64,000 nucleotides of DNA from Rhabditoides inermis (taxonomy: Eukaryota; Nematoda; Chromadorea; Rhabditida; Rhabditidae): positions 1-64,000 of the forward strand of contig CAWZYM010000066.1 of the NCBI GenBank assembly GCA_963966185.1, written 5' to 3'. Of this stretch, positions 53,735-64,000 are shown in pieces (within the stretch, counting starts at the first letter, position 1; each line of letters opens with the position of its first letter). Under the pieces are notes generated by a model. It made no database searches and was not told where the DNA came from. It saw only the letters and a program-made list of their open reading frames with translations. The translations under genes and the position numbers were made by a program.

Positions 53735-55856
53735 TCTGTCTCTGTCTCTGTCTCTGTCTCTGTCTCTGTCTCTGTCTCTGTCTCTGTCTCTGTCTCTGTC
53801 TCTGTCTCTGTCTCTGTCTCTGTCTCTGTCTCTGTCTCTGTCTCTGTCTCTGTCTCTGTCTCTGTCTCTGTCTCTGTCTCTGTCTCTGTCTCTGTCTCTG
53901 TCTCTGTCTCTGTCTCTGTCTCTGTCTCTGTCTCTGTCTCTGTCTCTGTCTCTGTCTCTGTCTCTGTCTCTGTCTCTGTCTCTGTCTCTGTCTCTGTCTC
54001 TGTCTCTGTCTCTGTCTCTGTCTCTGTCTCTGTCTCTGTCTCTGTCTCTGTCTCTGTCTCTGTCTCTGTCTCTGTCTCTGTCTCTGTCTCTGTCTCTGTC
54101 TCTGTCTCTGTCTCTGTCTCTGTCTCTGTCTCTGTCTCTGTCTCTGTCTCTGTCTCTGTCTCTGTCTCTGTCTCTGTCTCTGTCTCTGTCTCTGTCTCTG
54201 TCTCTGTCTCTGTCTCTGTCTCTGTCTCTGTCTCTGTCTCTGTCTCTGTCTCTGTCTCTGTCTCTGTCTCTGTCTCTGTCTCTGTCTCTGTCTCTGTCTC
54301 TGTCTCTGTCTCTGTCTCTGTCTCTGTCTCTGTCTCTGTCTCTGTCTCTGTCTCTGTCTCTGTCTCTGTCTCTGTCTCTGTCTCTGTCTCTGTCTCTGTC
54401 TCTGTCTCTGTCTCTGTCTCTGTCTCTGTCTCTGTCTCTGTCTCTGTCTCTGTCTCTGTCTCTGTCTCTGTCTCTGTCTCTGTCTCTGTCTCTGTCTCTG
54501 TCTCTGTCTCTGTCTCTGTCTCTGTCTCTGTCTCTGTCTCTGTCTCTGTCTCTGTCTCTGTCTCTGTCTCTGTCTCTGTCTCTGTCTCTGTCTCTGTCTC
54601 TGTCTCTGTCTCTGTCTCTGTCTCTGTCTCTGTCTCTGTCTCTGTCTCTGTCTCTGTCTCTGTCTCTGTCTCTGTCTCTGTCTCTGTCTCTGTCTCTGTC
54701 TCTGTCTCTGTCTCTGTCTCTGTCTCTGTCTCTGTCTCTGTCTCTGTCTCTGTCTCTGTCTCTGTCTCTGTCTCTGTCTCTGTCTCTGTCTCTGTCTCTG
54801 TCTCTGTCTCTGTCTCTGTCTCTGTCTCTGTCTCTGTCTCTGTCTCTGTCTCTGTCTCTGTCTCTGTCTCTGTCTCTGTCTCTGTCTCTGTCTCTGTCTC
54901 TGTCTCTGTCTCTGTCTCTGTCTCTGTCTCTGTCTCTGTCTCTGTCTCTGTCTCTGTCTCTGTCTCTGTCTCTGTCTCTGTCTCTGTCTCTGTCTCTGTC
55001 TCTGTCTCTGTCTCTGTCTCTGTCTCTGTCTCTGTCTCTGTCTCTGTCTCTGTCTCTGTCTCTGTCTCTGTCTCTGTCTCTGTCTCTGTCTCTGTCTCTG
55101 TCTCTGTCTCTGTCTCTGTCTCTGTCTCTGTCTCTGTCTCTGTCTCTGTCTCTGTCTCTGTCTCTGTCTCTGTCTCTGTCTCTGTCTCTGTCTCTGTCTC
55201 TGTCTCTGTCTCTGTCTCTGTCTCTGTCTCTGTCTCTGTCTCTGTCTCTGTCTCTGTCTCTGTCTCTGTCTCTGTCTCTGTCTCTGTCTCTGTCTCTGTC
55301 TCTGTCTCTGTCTCTGTCTCTGTCTCTGTCTCTGTCTCTGTCTCTGTCTCTGTCTCTGTCTCTGTCTCTGTCTCTGTCTCTGTCTCTGTCTCTGTCTCTG
55401 TCTCTGTCTCTGTCTCTGTCTCTGTCTCTGTCTCTGTCTCTGTCTCTGTCTCTGTCTCTGTCTCTGTCTCTGTCTCTGTCTCTGTCTCTGTCTCTGTCTC
55501 TGTCTCTGTCTCTGTCTCTGTCTCTGTCTCTGTCTCTGTCTCTGTCTCTGTCTCTGTCTCTGTCTCTGTCTCTGTCTCTGTCTCTGTCTCTGTCTCTGTC
55601 TCTGTCTCTGTCTCTGTCTCTGTCTCTGTCTCTGTCTCTGTCTCTGTCTCTGTCTCTGTCTCTGTCTCTGTCTCTGTCTCTGTCTCTGTCTCTGTCTCTG
55701 TCTCTGTCTCTGTCTCTGTCTCTGTCTCTGTCTCTGTCTCTGTCTCTGTCTCTGTCTCTGTCTCTGTCTCTGTCTCTGTCTCTGTCTCTGTCTCTGTCTC
55801 TGTCTCTGTCTCTGTCTCTGTCTCTGTCTCTGTCTCTGTCTCTGTCTCTGTCTCTG
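53735..55856. repeat. (TGTCTC)n array, about 353 uninterrupted copies
   Basis: Every 60-base line in this stretch reads identically as TGTCTC repeats; I found no variant unit. All six frames are open because the unit contains no stop, so the very long open frames reading (VS)n and (ET)n are artefacts of the repeat. Confidence 0.97.
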
Positions 55857-56530
55857 CGAGTTTCTTTCCCTTTGTTCGGCCCAGATTGGCGTGCAAGTTA
55901 TCGCGTGCGAGTTTTGCTCGTGTCATTGATTTGCATTTGTCTCAGAATTTCTTATTTCCCACATCGTGCGGCGGAGACAAAGGGAAAACGTCTGCACAAC
56001 TGTTTTGCACTGTTCGCGCTGCCTTCCATCCAACAATTTCCGTTACATTTTGTTTGTTGCATATAAGCCCGATACAGTAATTTGTGGAGCGAATTTGACG
56101 CAAAAGACGACAATTGCGGATAGAAGGGTGAACGCAAAATTCGAAATTTGCGGCTAGCAAAATGCCGGGTGGTCAAAAAACCTGGCTTTCGCAAAAACGC
56201 GAAAAAAGGTCAATGAGGATTATGCTAATTTCTTATAATGTCATCACAAGAGACATTTCGTAGCTAATGCCTTGGCCAAGAAACCGCTAGCGTTTTCTTG
56301 GCAGGCCTGCCAGCTAGCGCGTTTTCTTGGCCAGGCCTTCTGGTCAGCGCGTTTTCTTACACGGGCAGCCCACGCACTTGTGGTGGCGGATTTTGATGCA
56401 ATTAAGCACCTACACACAACTTTTTACGCTGAATCCGAATATGACCCTAACTTTTCCAAAATAGCACTTTGAAGAGGATTTGGACACGCACCGAATAGAC
56501 TACCCTTGAAAACGAGCTGTAAAACAATAG
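55857..56530. other. Segment 3' of the hexamer array with short degenerate repeats
   Basis: Three degenerate copies of a TAGCGCGTTTTCTTGGC-like unit at about 56280-56360. No gene is supported. Confidence 0.45.
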
Positions 56531-56602
56531 CGGCGTGACGGAATGGTTAATGAGTTAGGAAATCGGAAATGACGGTCGGCGGTTCTATCCTCGCCGCTGC
56601 CA
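56531..56602 (+). other. tRNA-like sequence, probably SINE head or tRNA relic
   Basis: CGGCGTGACGGAATGGTTAA with a B-box-like GGTTCTATCC and GCGGCG/CGCCGC ends that can pair. The D, anticodon and T stems do not pair properly, so it is not called as a tRNA gene. Confidence 0.35.
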
Positions 56603-56903
56603 GTGTTTTTTTTTTTTGCAGTACCGATTCTCGAAAGCAAACTCATAACTTTTATTTTCCTGAGAAGATAGAGTGTTGATCATCGCTTGCCAGTCAGTAG
56701 AAATGTCTTCGAGGCAATTATTGAGCATTCGGTTTTCATTTTGCAACTTCAGCAAAGTATTTAAGTATTGTCTTTCGTCAATTTTTCACCTTCATGAAAT
56801 CCGATAACCGAAACAAATTTCATTTTTTTCTGCACTGTAATCAAGCTTTAAAAAGCATTTAGTCAGAAAAGTTTTACATGGCCCATCTTATTAAACCGAT
56901 TGA

Positions 56904-57005
56904 CTAGCGGGCCGGAGGCTCGCTTCGCTCGCCTCCGGCCCGCTAGTGGCGGCGGCTTCGCCGCCGCACTGCGCTCCGAGGCTCGCGCGCCTTCGGCGCG
57001 CTCGC
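56904..57005. repeat. Three consecutive GC-rich hairpins, cluster 1
   Basis: First, a perfect 16-bp-arm palindrome 56904-56946 (arms CTAGCGGGCCGGAGGC). Second, GCGGCGGC-TTC-GCCGCCGC. Third, GCGCGCC-TTC-GGCGCGC. Near-identical clusters open the repeat units at 61735 and 63708. Confidence 0.9.
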
Positions 57006-57772
57006 CTCTCCGCGTCAACTCATAAAAACTTCAAATCTGAATTCTCCTATGGGTCTAGTACACATCAGACATCGAAATCTGTAGTTTTGAAGTTGTTCAC
57101 GTTTTTGTTTACTTGTTTACTCATTATGTAAACATCAGATATGAACTCTACTATGGGTCTAGTACACATCAGACATCAGAATCTTCACTTTTGGAGTTGT
57201 TTACAATTTTGTTTACTTGTTTACCTGACTTGTAAACACTATACCTTAACTCTCCTGAAGGTTTATTATCGATTAGATATCGAAATCAGGAGATTTTGAG
57301 TTGTTTACTTTTTTGTTTACTTGTTTACCTAAGTTGTTAACATAAAAAAATTGTAATTGTTTACTTGTTACCTGTACCAAGTATGAACATTCTACCTCTA
57401 AAAATAACAAAGTTATAAACTTTTATACCATTTCTGAGTATTAAAAAAATCGAAATTGAAAAATAAATTAAAATTCAAACACTTAATAAAAATCTGAAAT
57501 ATTTCATGAATATAGGTATCACGGTAAGTAGCGATAATTAAATTAGAAAATGCAGGTGTCAACTCTCATCTAGACAAAAGTCACGGAGTCGTGAAGTGAA
57601 ATTCGAAGTTTATGCTAATTTATCTCAGGTGACAGGTGAGAGGCGACAGGTGAGACGGTACCTGGCAGGTACTCAGGACCTGAAGTGTCATTGGTGAAAG
57701 GGATGAGAGAATTGAAAATATTTTCTCTAAGAAGTTGAAACATAGCTGTACTGTATTTTACGTTTTGCATCT

Positions 57773-57823
57773 TGCCTGATTGATCCTGTCAGCGGTCAAT
57801 ATGCTCAACTGCAAAAATGAGCC
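57773..57823 (+). rRNA. 18S rRNA 5'-end-like fragment (relic), copy 1
   Basis: TGCCTGATTGATCCTGTCAG followed by CGGTCAATATGCTC and, shortly after, ATGAGCC. This parallels the universal 18S start TACCTGGTTGATCCTGCCAG...GTCATATGCT...AAGCC. It is too short and diverged to be a functional rRNA gene. Confidence 0.5.
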
Positions 57824-59246
57824 ACATTTGGTTGAAAATCAAGGTTTTTTGAAAAAGTGAAATCCTTCCACAATGAAGCGAAAAATCTGAATCTTTGTCA
57901 GTAAATATTAGTTTTTGAGTTATGAATTACTGTGTGAAATCCAGGTCTCAACTCTTATATAGTAAGGGATTGTAGTTGATCTAGTGAATCATGAAATATG
58001 ATTTTTATTTTCAGTAATAGAGTTGAGCATACGTGCTTGTGTTGATTGTGTTATAGAGAGTAATTCACCATAAAAGTTTGAAAATTCAATATTCAAAAAC
58101 GAAAGAAGTTATGATCAAAATTGTAAAATTTCTACGAAAATTTGAATATTTATATTTTGAAAACGGAATAAGTATTTTATTTGAAATTGAAATGGTGTGA
58201 ACGGCCAAGTGTTTTCTATCATCATCTGAAGTTTGAAATTTTAGTCTTCAAAACTAACAAAGATATTCAAGGTTTTTGCGTTTTGCATCTTACGTGATTG
58301 ATCCTGTCAGAAAATGAAAAATGCTGTAAAACTTTTTTGAACAGGTTTTTCCAAATGAAACTGTAAAACTGTAAACAACATGCATGTTTCATGTTACTGT
58401 GCAAATTTCATGACAAAATATGAAGTTTGAAGGTAGGTTTACATAGAAGTGGACCGAGTTGTCAGTGAACCCATTTAAGGAAATTAGATAGGAACCTATG
58501 TTAAAGTGTGTCTGTTAAGAGTGATCAGTTAATCTTAAGTTTGTAGTTTGAGTGTGAAATGTTTCTTCAGTCTTGAGTTATGTCCTTCTGAAATTTTGGA
58601 AATTCTATATAAACCCATGTAAGGAGTTTTCGGAAGGAGTCCCAGTGACGTGTGTCAAGTCAATATAGTGTGCTTAGTCTAAGTTTACAGTATGAGATTC
58701 ACATCTCAAGACATGGACTGAGCATATGGGTCAAAAGTTTTTCAGGCTATGTCAAGTTGTTAGTAAAGTCATACGGTAAGTATAGGTGTGAGTGTGAAAA
58801 TGAAACGATTGCATGCGGTCACCAATAGAATGTTAAGTTTAGAGTATGAGCTGTGTAAGTGTAATGGTGTTTGAGCTACATGTTGTGACCGAGCCAGCCA
58901 CAAGGACCATAGCAAATTTTATATAGCCCAGCCAGGGCGACTAGCGCTCCGGCGCGCTGTCGCGCGCCTCCGCACTAGGCATACAAGAAAAGAAAAATAG
59001 AAGATTAGTATAGAAAAATAGAAGTTTTCATCTTGCATCTTTTAATAGCTGATTGCTCTCTAATGACTCTTTCGAAGAGACATCCACGTGTAAGTTCTAT
59101 ATGTATTTTGTATATGTATCTCTTTTATTTTTTGTCTTTTCTAACTATCTCTCTCCTACTTCTTTCTCACTTATTTTATATTTCACAAATTTACACTCCC
59201 CCCTTTCTTTCTCCTCTACACTGTTCTGTCTACATCCTATCTCCCT

Positions 59247-59252
<6 letters not shown>

Positions 59253-59291
<39 letters not shown>

Positions 59292-59446
59292 ATTCTCACG
59301 TCTCCGCAGCGGTCACAACAACTTTCTAGAGACAGTTATATGTCATATTCTGTCTACTCTTCTACTCTCACTTCTGCAGTAGTCACTGCGACTTTCGAGA
59401 GACAGTTATGTCTTATGTCTACTCTCCCCCCTATCTCCTCCTCCTA

Positions 59447-59534
<88 letters not shown>

Positions 59535-59675
59535 ATTCTCACGTCTCCGCAGCGGTGACAACAACTTTCTAGAGACAGTACTACGGTATCTTCTGACTAC
59601 TCTTCTAATCTCACGCCTGCAGTAGTCACTGCGACTTTCGAGAGACAGTTATGTCTAGTCTCCCTCCTCTCTCTC

Positions 59676-59711
<36 letters not shown>

Positions 59712-59730
59712 TAACAGAAAGTAAAAACTT
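59253..59730. repeat. (CT)n tracts with a tandem ~243-bp duplication
   Basis: CGTCTATTCTCACGTCTCCG...ACAACAACTTTCTAGAGACAG occurs at about 59287 and 59530, and GTAGTCACTGCGACTTTCGA at about 59378 and 59622, each separated by long CT tracts. Lies downstream of the macro-domain exons. Confidence 0.75.
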
Positions 59731-59759
59731 TTTTAACAGAAAGTAGAGAGAGAGTATAC

Positions 59760-60177
59760 CACATGGGGCGCGAATGTGTGGGCTGCTTGGTGGAGCACTG
59801 CGAGATAGCTCTCTCTGAGTGTCTTCTCCTGGTCGGGAGACGCGCGGCGAGTGCCGTACTTGCACGCGGGACCCGCGATGTGGATAACCTCTACAATAGT
59901 AGATCAGCAAAAAGTGGTGCCTGGCGAGAGAATTGAACCAGCGACTGAAATATCGCAAAGCAAGCACGTTACCACTTTGCTATGGGAGAGCTGTGTTGTA
60001 AAGATTAAAAGACGAGTGACAAATATAGGAAAAGGATCATCGTGGTAAGTATATTATCGAAATAAAAAAATGAGTGTTGTCATTGAAGCAATGCGACAGC
60101 TGGAAGCTGGAGGAAAAGAAGATAAAAAGTGAGAAACAGATAAAGAGAGAAGCAGAAAGAGAGAAATAGAAAGAGGA

Positions 60178-60213
<36 letters not shown>

Positions 60214-60585
60214 TCGCACCCACCCTTGTATCCGGTCATATCGTATGCCTCCGTAGTGACAGCCTCGTCTTGACTGAGAGGGGTTCCTCCGCGCTCTCTC
60301 ATGATTCCGTTGGTGGCGACGGTGAGACGCGGGCCTGCCTTCCTGCGGATCGCTCCGTCAATCCCACCACCTCAAACATCACATTCATACTCACTATCAA
60401 TCAATACAATCAATGCAGTACATACCTGGAGTGAGTGTGCTGTTGGCGGCGTTGACCACTGCATCGCCTGTCAGGTCGACAATGTCGCTGTGTGTGATGG
60501 TGATCTCGATGCCCTTCTTCTCTCCTTTCTTCTTCCGCCGAATAGAAGAATACAGAGTGGTGAGACCGCGAGAGAACGCCGACAT
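59760..60585 (-). CDS. Macro-domain protein (ADP-ribose binding/hydrolysing), C-terminus not found
   Basis: Three exons in one frame: 60585-60426, 60370-60224 and 59890-59760 (146 codons). Motifs: ITHSDIVDLTGDAVVNAAN (beta strand and the catalytic/ligand Asn), LTPGGGIDGAIRRKAGP (ADP-ribose phosphate loop), GIMRERGGTPLSQDEAVTTEAY, and VIHIAGP (the usual VIHTVGP). This is the MacroD/O-acetyl-ADP-ribose deacetylase class. The final part of the domain (the second phosphate loop, SxGIYG-type) is not seen: beyond 59760 the sequence turns into CT repeats. The gene may be truncated, or have a far-away last exon. A TCTAG acceptor lies one base before the ATG, as for Rheb. Exon 2 uses a GAG acceptor. 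A tRNA-like sequence sits in intron 2. Confidence 0.8.
59916..59990 (-). repeat. tRNA-like SINE head in macro-domain intron 2
   Basis: On the minus strand CATAGCAAAGTGGTAACGTGC (A-box-like) and GCTGGTTCAATTC (B-box-like) in tRNA spacing. The stems do not pair as in a functional tRNA. Confidence 0.45.
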
Positions 60586-60660
60586 TCTAGATTCACTCGT
60601 TACACCACGAAACGTAAAAAAGTCATAGACTCACAGATTACACAACGAAACGTATACAAA

Positions 60661-60750
60661 GAAGTGTACTTGCATGAAACATTAAAAAAAGAAGTGTACT
60701 TGCATGAAACATTAAAAAAAGAAGTGTACTTGCATGAAACATTTAAAAAA
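60661..60750. repeat. 30-bp tandem repeat, three copies
   Basis: GAAGTGTACTTGCATGAAAC plus ATTAAAAAAA three times, the last with one substitution. Situated upstream of the macro-domain start. Confidence 0.9.
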
Positions 60751-61734
60751 ATGGAAGCATTCCAAAAACAGCGTGATCTCGATTAGCCTCGGGGCAAATC
60801 GATACAAGGGGCCGCGGAGTGCGCGATGCGAGGTGAGAGGAACGGCTTATCAAAGGGAGATACGTGGCAGGTATGCACGGAAATAACCTCGTCTTGTCGT
60901 TGATGTGGTTCTACTCTCTTCTATCACACACTCTCTCATTTGCTCCGATATACTAGGTCATATATGGAGCTGCCGCCGTATTCATAATACTCATTTCTTT
61001 ATTTCATGACGCTCTCACTTACTCCTTCAAACTCATTCCCTTCTTCTCTACCATTTTCCTGTCCAGGAATGTTAGCTGTCAGTATTGCAGTCGTCGATCT
61101 GTTGACCTCGCGGCTGGTAGCGAGCAAGCCGGTGGGCGCGACATCAGGAAGTAACGCGCGCACAAAAATTATGTAGTACGGTATGAAGACAAAGTCCGAT
61201 CTATCTGAAATTTTGACAGAAGGGTTTTTTTCCCAGAAAAGCTTAAGTTTACAAATTGAACACTCTATCTCGTCTGTACGAAAAGTCGATCATATTTGCC
61301 TTATTTGGTGACTTTTCAAAAAAAGAAAACCAGTTTCTAAATTCTCTTGCACGTAATCTATCTTCTATTCAATTTTTATAGAAATCGAAGATCATGAATT
61401 TTGGGTGCATTTTGGGTACATTCGCTTATTTGGGCATGAAGATGAGGTCACAGTCGGCTGGTATCGCGGCTATCGATTTTTTCTAGGTCGATTCACCTAC
61501 CCTCTAAGTTTCGTCCGATTTGAAGCATTTTGAAATTTTTCTCCATAGTTAAGAGATTAGGTGATAACTATGATTAGGAGATCGCTATTGACGAGATATT
61601 TGGAATTTTGCGATATTAGTATAAGAGAAAACTTTTTTGAAAAATTCAACAAGTAGGATTGGTTTCGAAGAGAGATATCGATCCGGAAAGACAGACAGAC
61701 AGACGCCATAGTAAATATTAGTATGAAAGGGGGA
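60751..61734. other. Spacer between the macro-domain gene and the 2 kb repeats
   Basis: AT-rich, no exon recognised; ends with ACAGACAGACAGACG just before the hairpin cluster. Confidence 0.45.
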
Positions 61735-61845
61735 CTAGCGGGCCGGAGGCTCGCTTCGCTCGCCTCCGGCCCGCTAGTGGCGGCGGCTTCGCCGCCGCAC
61801 TGCGCTCCAAGGCTCGCGCGCCTTTGGCGCGCTCGCCTCTCCGCG
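61735..61845. repeat. Three consecutive GC-rich hairpins, cluster 2
   Basis: Same three hairpins as at 56904 with minor changes (CCTTTGGCGCGC in place of CCTTCGGCGCGC in the third). Confidence 0.9.
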
Positions 61846-62540
61846 TCAAATCATCAAAATTTCAAATCTGAACTCTACTATGGCTCTAGTACACATCAGA
61901 CATCGAAATCTCAAGTTTCGGAGTACTATGGCTTTAGTACACATCAAACCTCGAAATCTCAAGTTTTATAATTGTTTACATTTTTGTTTACTTGTTTACC
62001 TGTCTTGTAAACAGTACCTTTGAACTCTCCTGCAGGTTTAGTATTAATTAGATATCAAAATAAAGAGATTTGGAATTGTTTACTTTTTTGTTTACTTGTT
62101 TACGTAAGTTTGTTTACTTGAAATTTTGTATTTATTTACTTGTTACCTGTACCAAGTATGAGTCCACTACCTTGAAAACTAACCGAGTTATACATTTTAG
62201 ATTATTTCTGAGTAAAAAGGTGAAATTTTAAATATTAATTAAATTTCAAAAATTATATAGAAATCTAAATTAATTAATGAATAAAGGTGTCACGGTAGTG
62301 ATAAATAAATAACAAAATCCAGTTGTGAACTCTCATCTGAAAGAAAGTTACGGGTCTCTAAGGTGAAATTTGATGTTTATGCTAATTTATCTCAGGTGAC
62401 AGGTGAGCAACGACAGGTGTGAGGGTACCTGACAGGTACTCTGGACCAAAGGTGTCATTGGTGAAAGGGATGAGAGAATTAAAAATAAAATTTTCTAAAA
62501 AGTTGAAACATACATGTACCGTATTTTACGTTTTGCATCT

Positions 62541-62590
62541 TACCTGATTGATCCTGTCAGCGGTCATATGCTCAACTGCAAAAATGAGCC
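62541..62590 (+). rRNA. 18S rRNA 5'-end-like fragment (relic), copy 2
   Basis: TACCTGATTGATCCTGTCAG followed by CGGTCATATGCT. By eye, 28 of the first 32 bases equal the conserved start of animal 18S rRNA. A shorter TGATTGATCCTGTCAG recurs at 63061 (and at 58294 in copy 1). Confidence 0.55.
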
Positions 62591-63707
62591 ACATTTAGTT
62601 GAAAATCGAGGTTTTTTGAAAAAGTCAAATCCTTCTACAGTGAAGCTAAAAATCTGAATCTCTGTCATTAAATATTAGTTTTTGAGTTATGAATTAAATT
62701 GCAAAATGCAGGTCTCAACTCTCATATAGTAAGAGATTGTAGTTGATCTAGTGAAACATGAAATATGATTTTTAATTTCAGTAATAGAGTTGAGCATAAA
62801 TGTTTATGTTAATGGTGTCATAGAGACTGATTTACCATAAAAATATGAAAAATTAATATTGAATATGAAAGAAGTAATAATCAAAAATATAAAATTTCGA
62901 CGAAAATTTGAATAATTATATTTTAAAAACGGAACGAGTGTTTCACTTGAAATTGAAATGGTGTGAACGGCCAATTGTCTTCTATGTTGAGCAAAAGTTT
63001 GAAATTTTAGACTTCAAAACTAACAAAGATATTCAAGGTTTTTGCGTTTTGCATCTTACGTGATTGATCCTGTCAGAAAATGAAAAATGCTGTAAAACTT
63101 TTTTGAACTGGTATTTCAAAATGAAACTGTAAAACTGTAAATAACATGCATTAGTCATGTTACTGTGCAAGTTTCATGACAAAATATTAAGTTTGAAGGT
63201 AGGTTTACATAGAAGTGGACCGAGTTGTTAGTGAACCCATTTAAGGAAATGAGATAGGGACCTATGTTAACGTGTGTCTGTTAAGAGTGATTAGTTGATC
63301 TTAAGTTTGTAGTTTGAGTGTGAAATGTCTCTTCAGTCTTGAGTTATGTTCCTCTGAAATTTTGGAAATTCTATATAAACCCATATAAGGAGTTATCGGA
63401 ATGAGTTCTAGTGACGTGTGTCAAGTCAATATAGTGTGCCAATTTTAAGTTTAGAGTATGAGACCCGTATCTTGAAACATGGACTGAGCATATGGGTGAA
63501 AAGTTTTTCAGGCTATGTCAAGTTCTTAGTAAAGTCATACGGTAAGTAGAGGTAAGCTTATGAAAAAGACACGATTGCATGCGGTAACAAGAACAATGTT
63601 AAGTTTACAGTATGAACTTCGATGGTGCAATGGTCACTGAGCTGCGTGCCCGGACAGACAAACAAACAAGGACCATAGCAAATTTTATATAGCCCCAGCC
63701 GGGGCGA

Positions 63708-64000
63708 CTAGCGGGCCGGAGGCTCGCTTCGCTCGCCTCCGGCCCGCTAGTGGCGGCGGCTTCGCCGCCGCACTGCGCTTCGAGGCTCGCGCGCCTTCGG
63801 CGCGCGAGCCTCTCCGCGTCAAATCATCAAAACTTCTAATCTTAACTCTACTACAGCTCTAGTACACATCAGATATGGAAATCTCAAGTTTTATAGTTGT
63901 TTAAATTTTTGTTTATTTGTTTACATGACTTGTAAACATTAGATATGAACTCTCCGTTGGGTCTAGTTTACATCAAACATCGAAATCTCAAGTTTTGGAG
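63708..64000 (+). repeat. ~2 kb repeat unit, copy 3 (cut by window end)
   Basis: Begins with the hairpin cluster; here the third hairpin is perfect over 12 bp (GGCTCGCGCGCC-TTC-GGCGCGCGAGCC). Continues into the same ~105-bp subrepeats. Confidence 0.88.

Larger units (their letters stand above)
56904..58978 (+). repeat. ~2 kb repeat unit, copy 1
   Basis: Opens with the hairpin cluster. Three ~105-bp subrepeats follow (CTATGGGTCTAGTACACATC, then TGTTTACTTGTTTACC), then AT-rich non-coding sequence. It ends with CATAGCAAATTTTATATAGCC and a degenerate CTAG...CTAG palindrome at 58941-58978. The unit is collinear with 61735-63707. No ORF of note. Confidence 0.85.
61735..63707 (+). repeat. ~2 kb repeat unit, copy 2
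   Basis: 1973 bp from hairpin cluster to hairpin cluster, collinear with copy 1, and directly followed by copy 3, so units 2 and 3 form a tandem pair. Confidence 0.88.

Noticed and set aside
53461..56080. Two very long open frames (789-821 codons) on both strands
   Set aside because: They are the (TGTCTC)n hexamer read in frame, giving (VS)n and (ET)n; the unit has no stop in any frame, so openness is not evidence of coding.
56904..64000. Helitron with CTAG 3' end and hairpin
   Set aside because: A CTAG-bounded hairpin is present, but there is no convincing 5' TC end, no Rep/helicase ORF, and the hairpin lies at the start of each unit; the rDNA-like content points elsewhere.
56904..64000. 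CRISPR-like repeat array
   Set aside because: The repeats are ~2 kb units in an intron-rich animal genome, without short regularly spaced direct repeats or cas genes.

Overview
This is eukaryotic, animal nuclear DNA, most probably from a nematode. The genes are split by many short introns (down to about 37-45 nt), almost all GT...AG. Several start codons sit directly behind a splice acceptor (TTTCAG/TTCTAG 0-30 nt upstream of the ATG), the layout expected for spliced-leader trans-splicing. The gene products also look nematode-like: a CYP13-type cytochrome P450, an HLH-8-type Twist with a short C-terminal WR-like motif, and a KIN-19-type casein kinase 1 alpha. The species cannot be named from the sequence. 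All exon structures below were assembled by hand from protein similarity remembered for each family, reading frame, splice phase and splice dinucleotides. They have not been checked against transcripts.

Layout. From 1 to 25.9 kb all recognised genes are on the minus strand: a cytochrome P450 (5' two thirds, running off the left edge), an unrecognised acidic/proline-rich protein, an unrecognised secreted cysteine-rich protein, casein kinase 1 alpha, an unrecognised acidic nuclear-type protein, and a 19-exon SR-protein kinase (SRPK) with two alternative 5' ends. From 28.1 to 52.1 kb all recognised genes are on the plus strand: Rheb GTPase, arfaptin, a sphingomyelin-synthase family enzyme with several candidate first exons, Twist, N-acetylglucosamine-6-phosphate deacetylase (AMDHD2/NAGA) and an SLC36-type amino-acid transporter. 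From 52 kb to the end the window is dominated by repeats: a 2.1 kb uninterrupted (TGTCTC)n array, copies of a ~2 kb unit that opens with three GC-rich hairpins and contains an apparent fragment of the 5' end of 18S rRNA, and a minus-strand macro-domain gene between repeat blocks.

Mobile DNA is dense in introns and spacers: two tRNA-derived SINE families, a three-copy ~400 bp dispersed repeat, three MITE-like elements with clear inverted ends, a large foldback element, and many (CT)n/(GA)n microsatellites.

Splicing peculiarities run through the whole window. About ten introns end in GAG rather than CAG/TAG. Three GC-AG introns share the same nine-base donor GCGAGTCTC. One casein kinase intron appears to end in GG. 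No bacterial operon, virus, CRISPR array or prophage is present. Rheb (a TORC1 activator) and an SLC36 transporter (a family linked to amino-acid sensing by TORC1) lie in the same plus-strand block, but nothing in the sequence shows that they are co-regulated.
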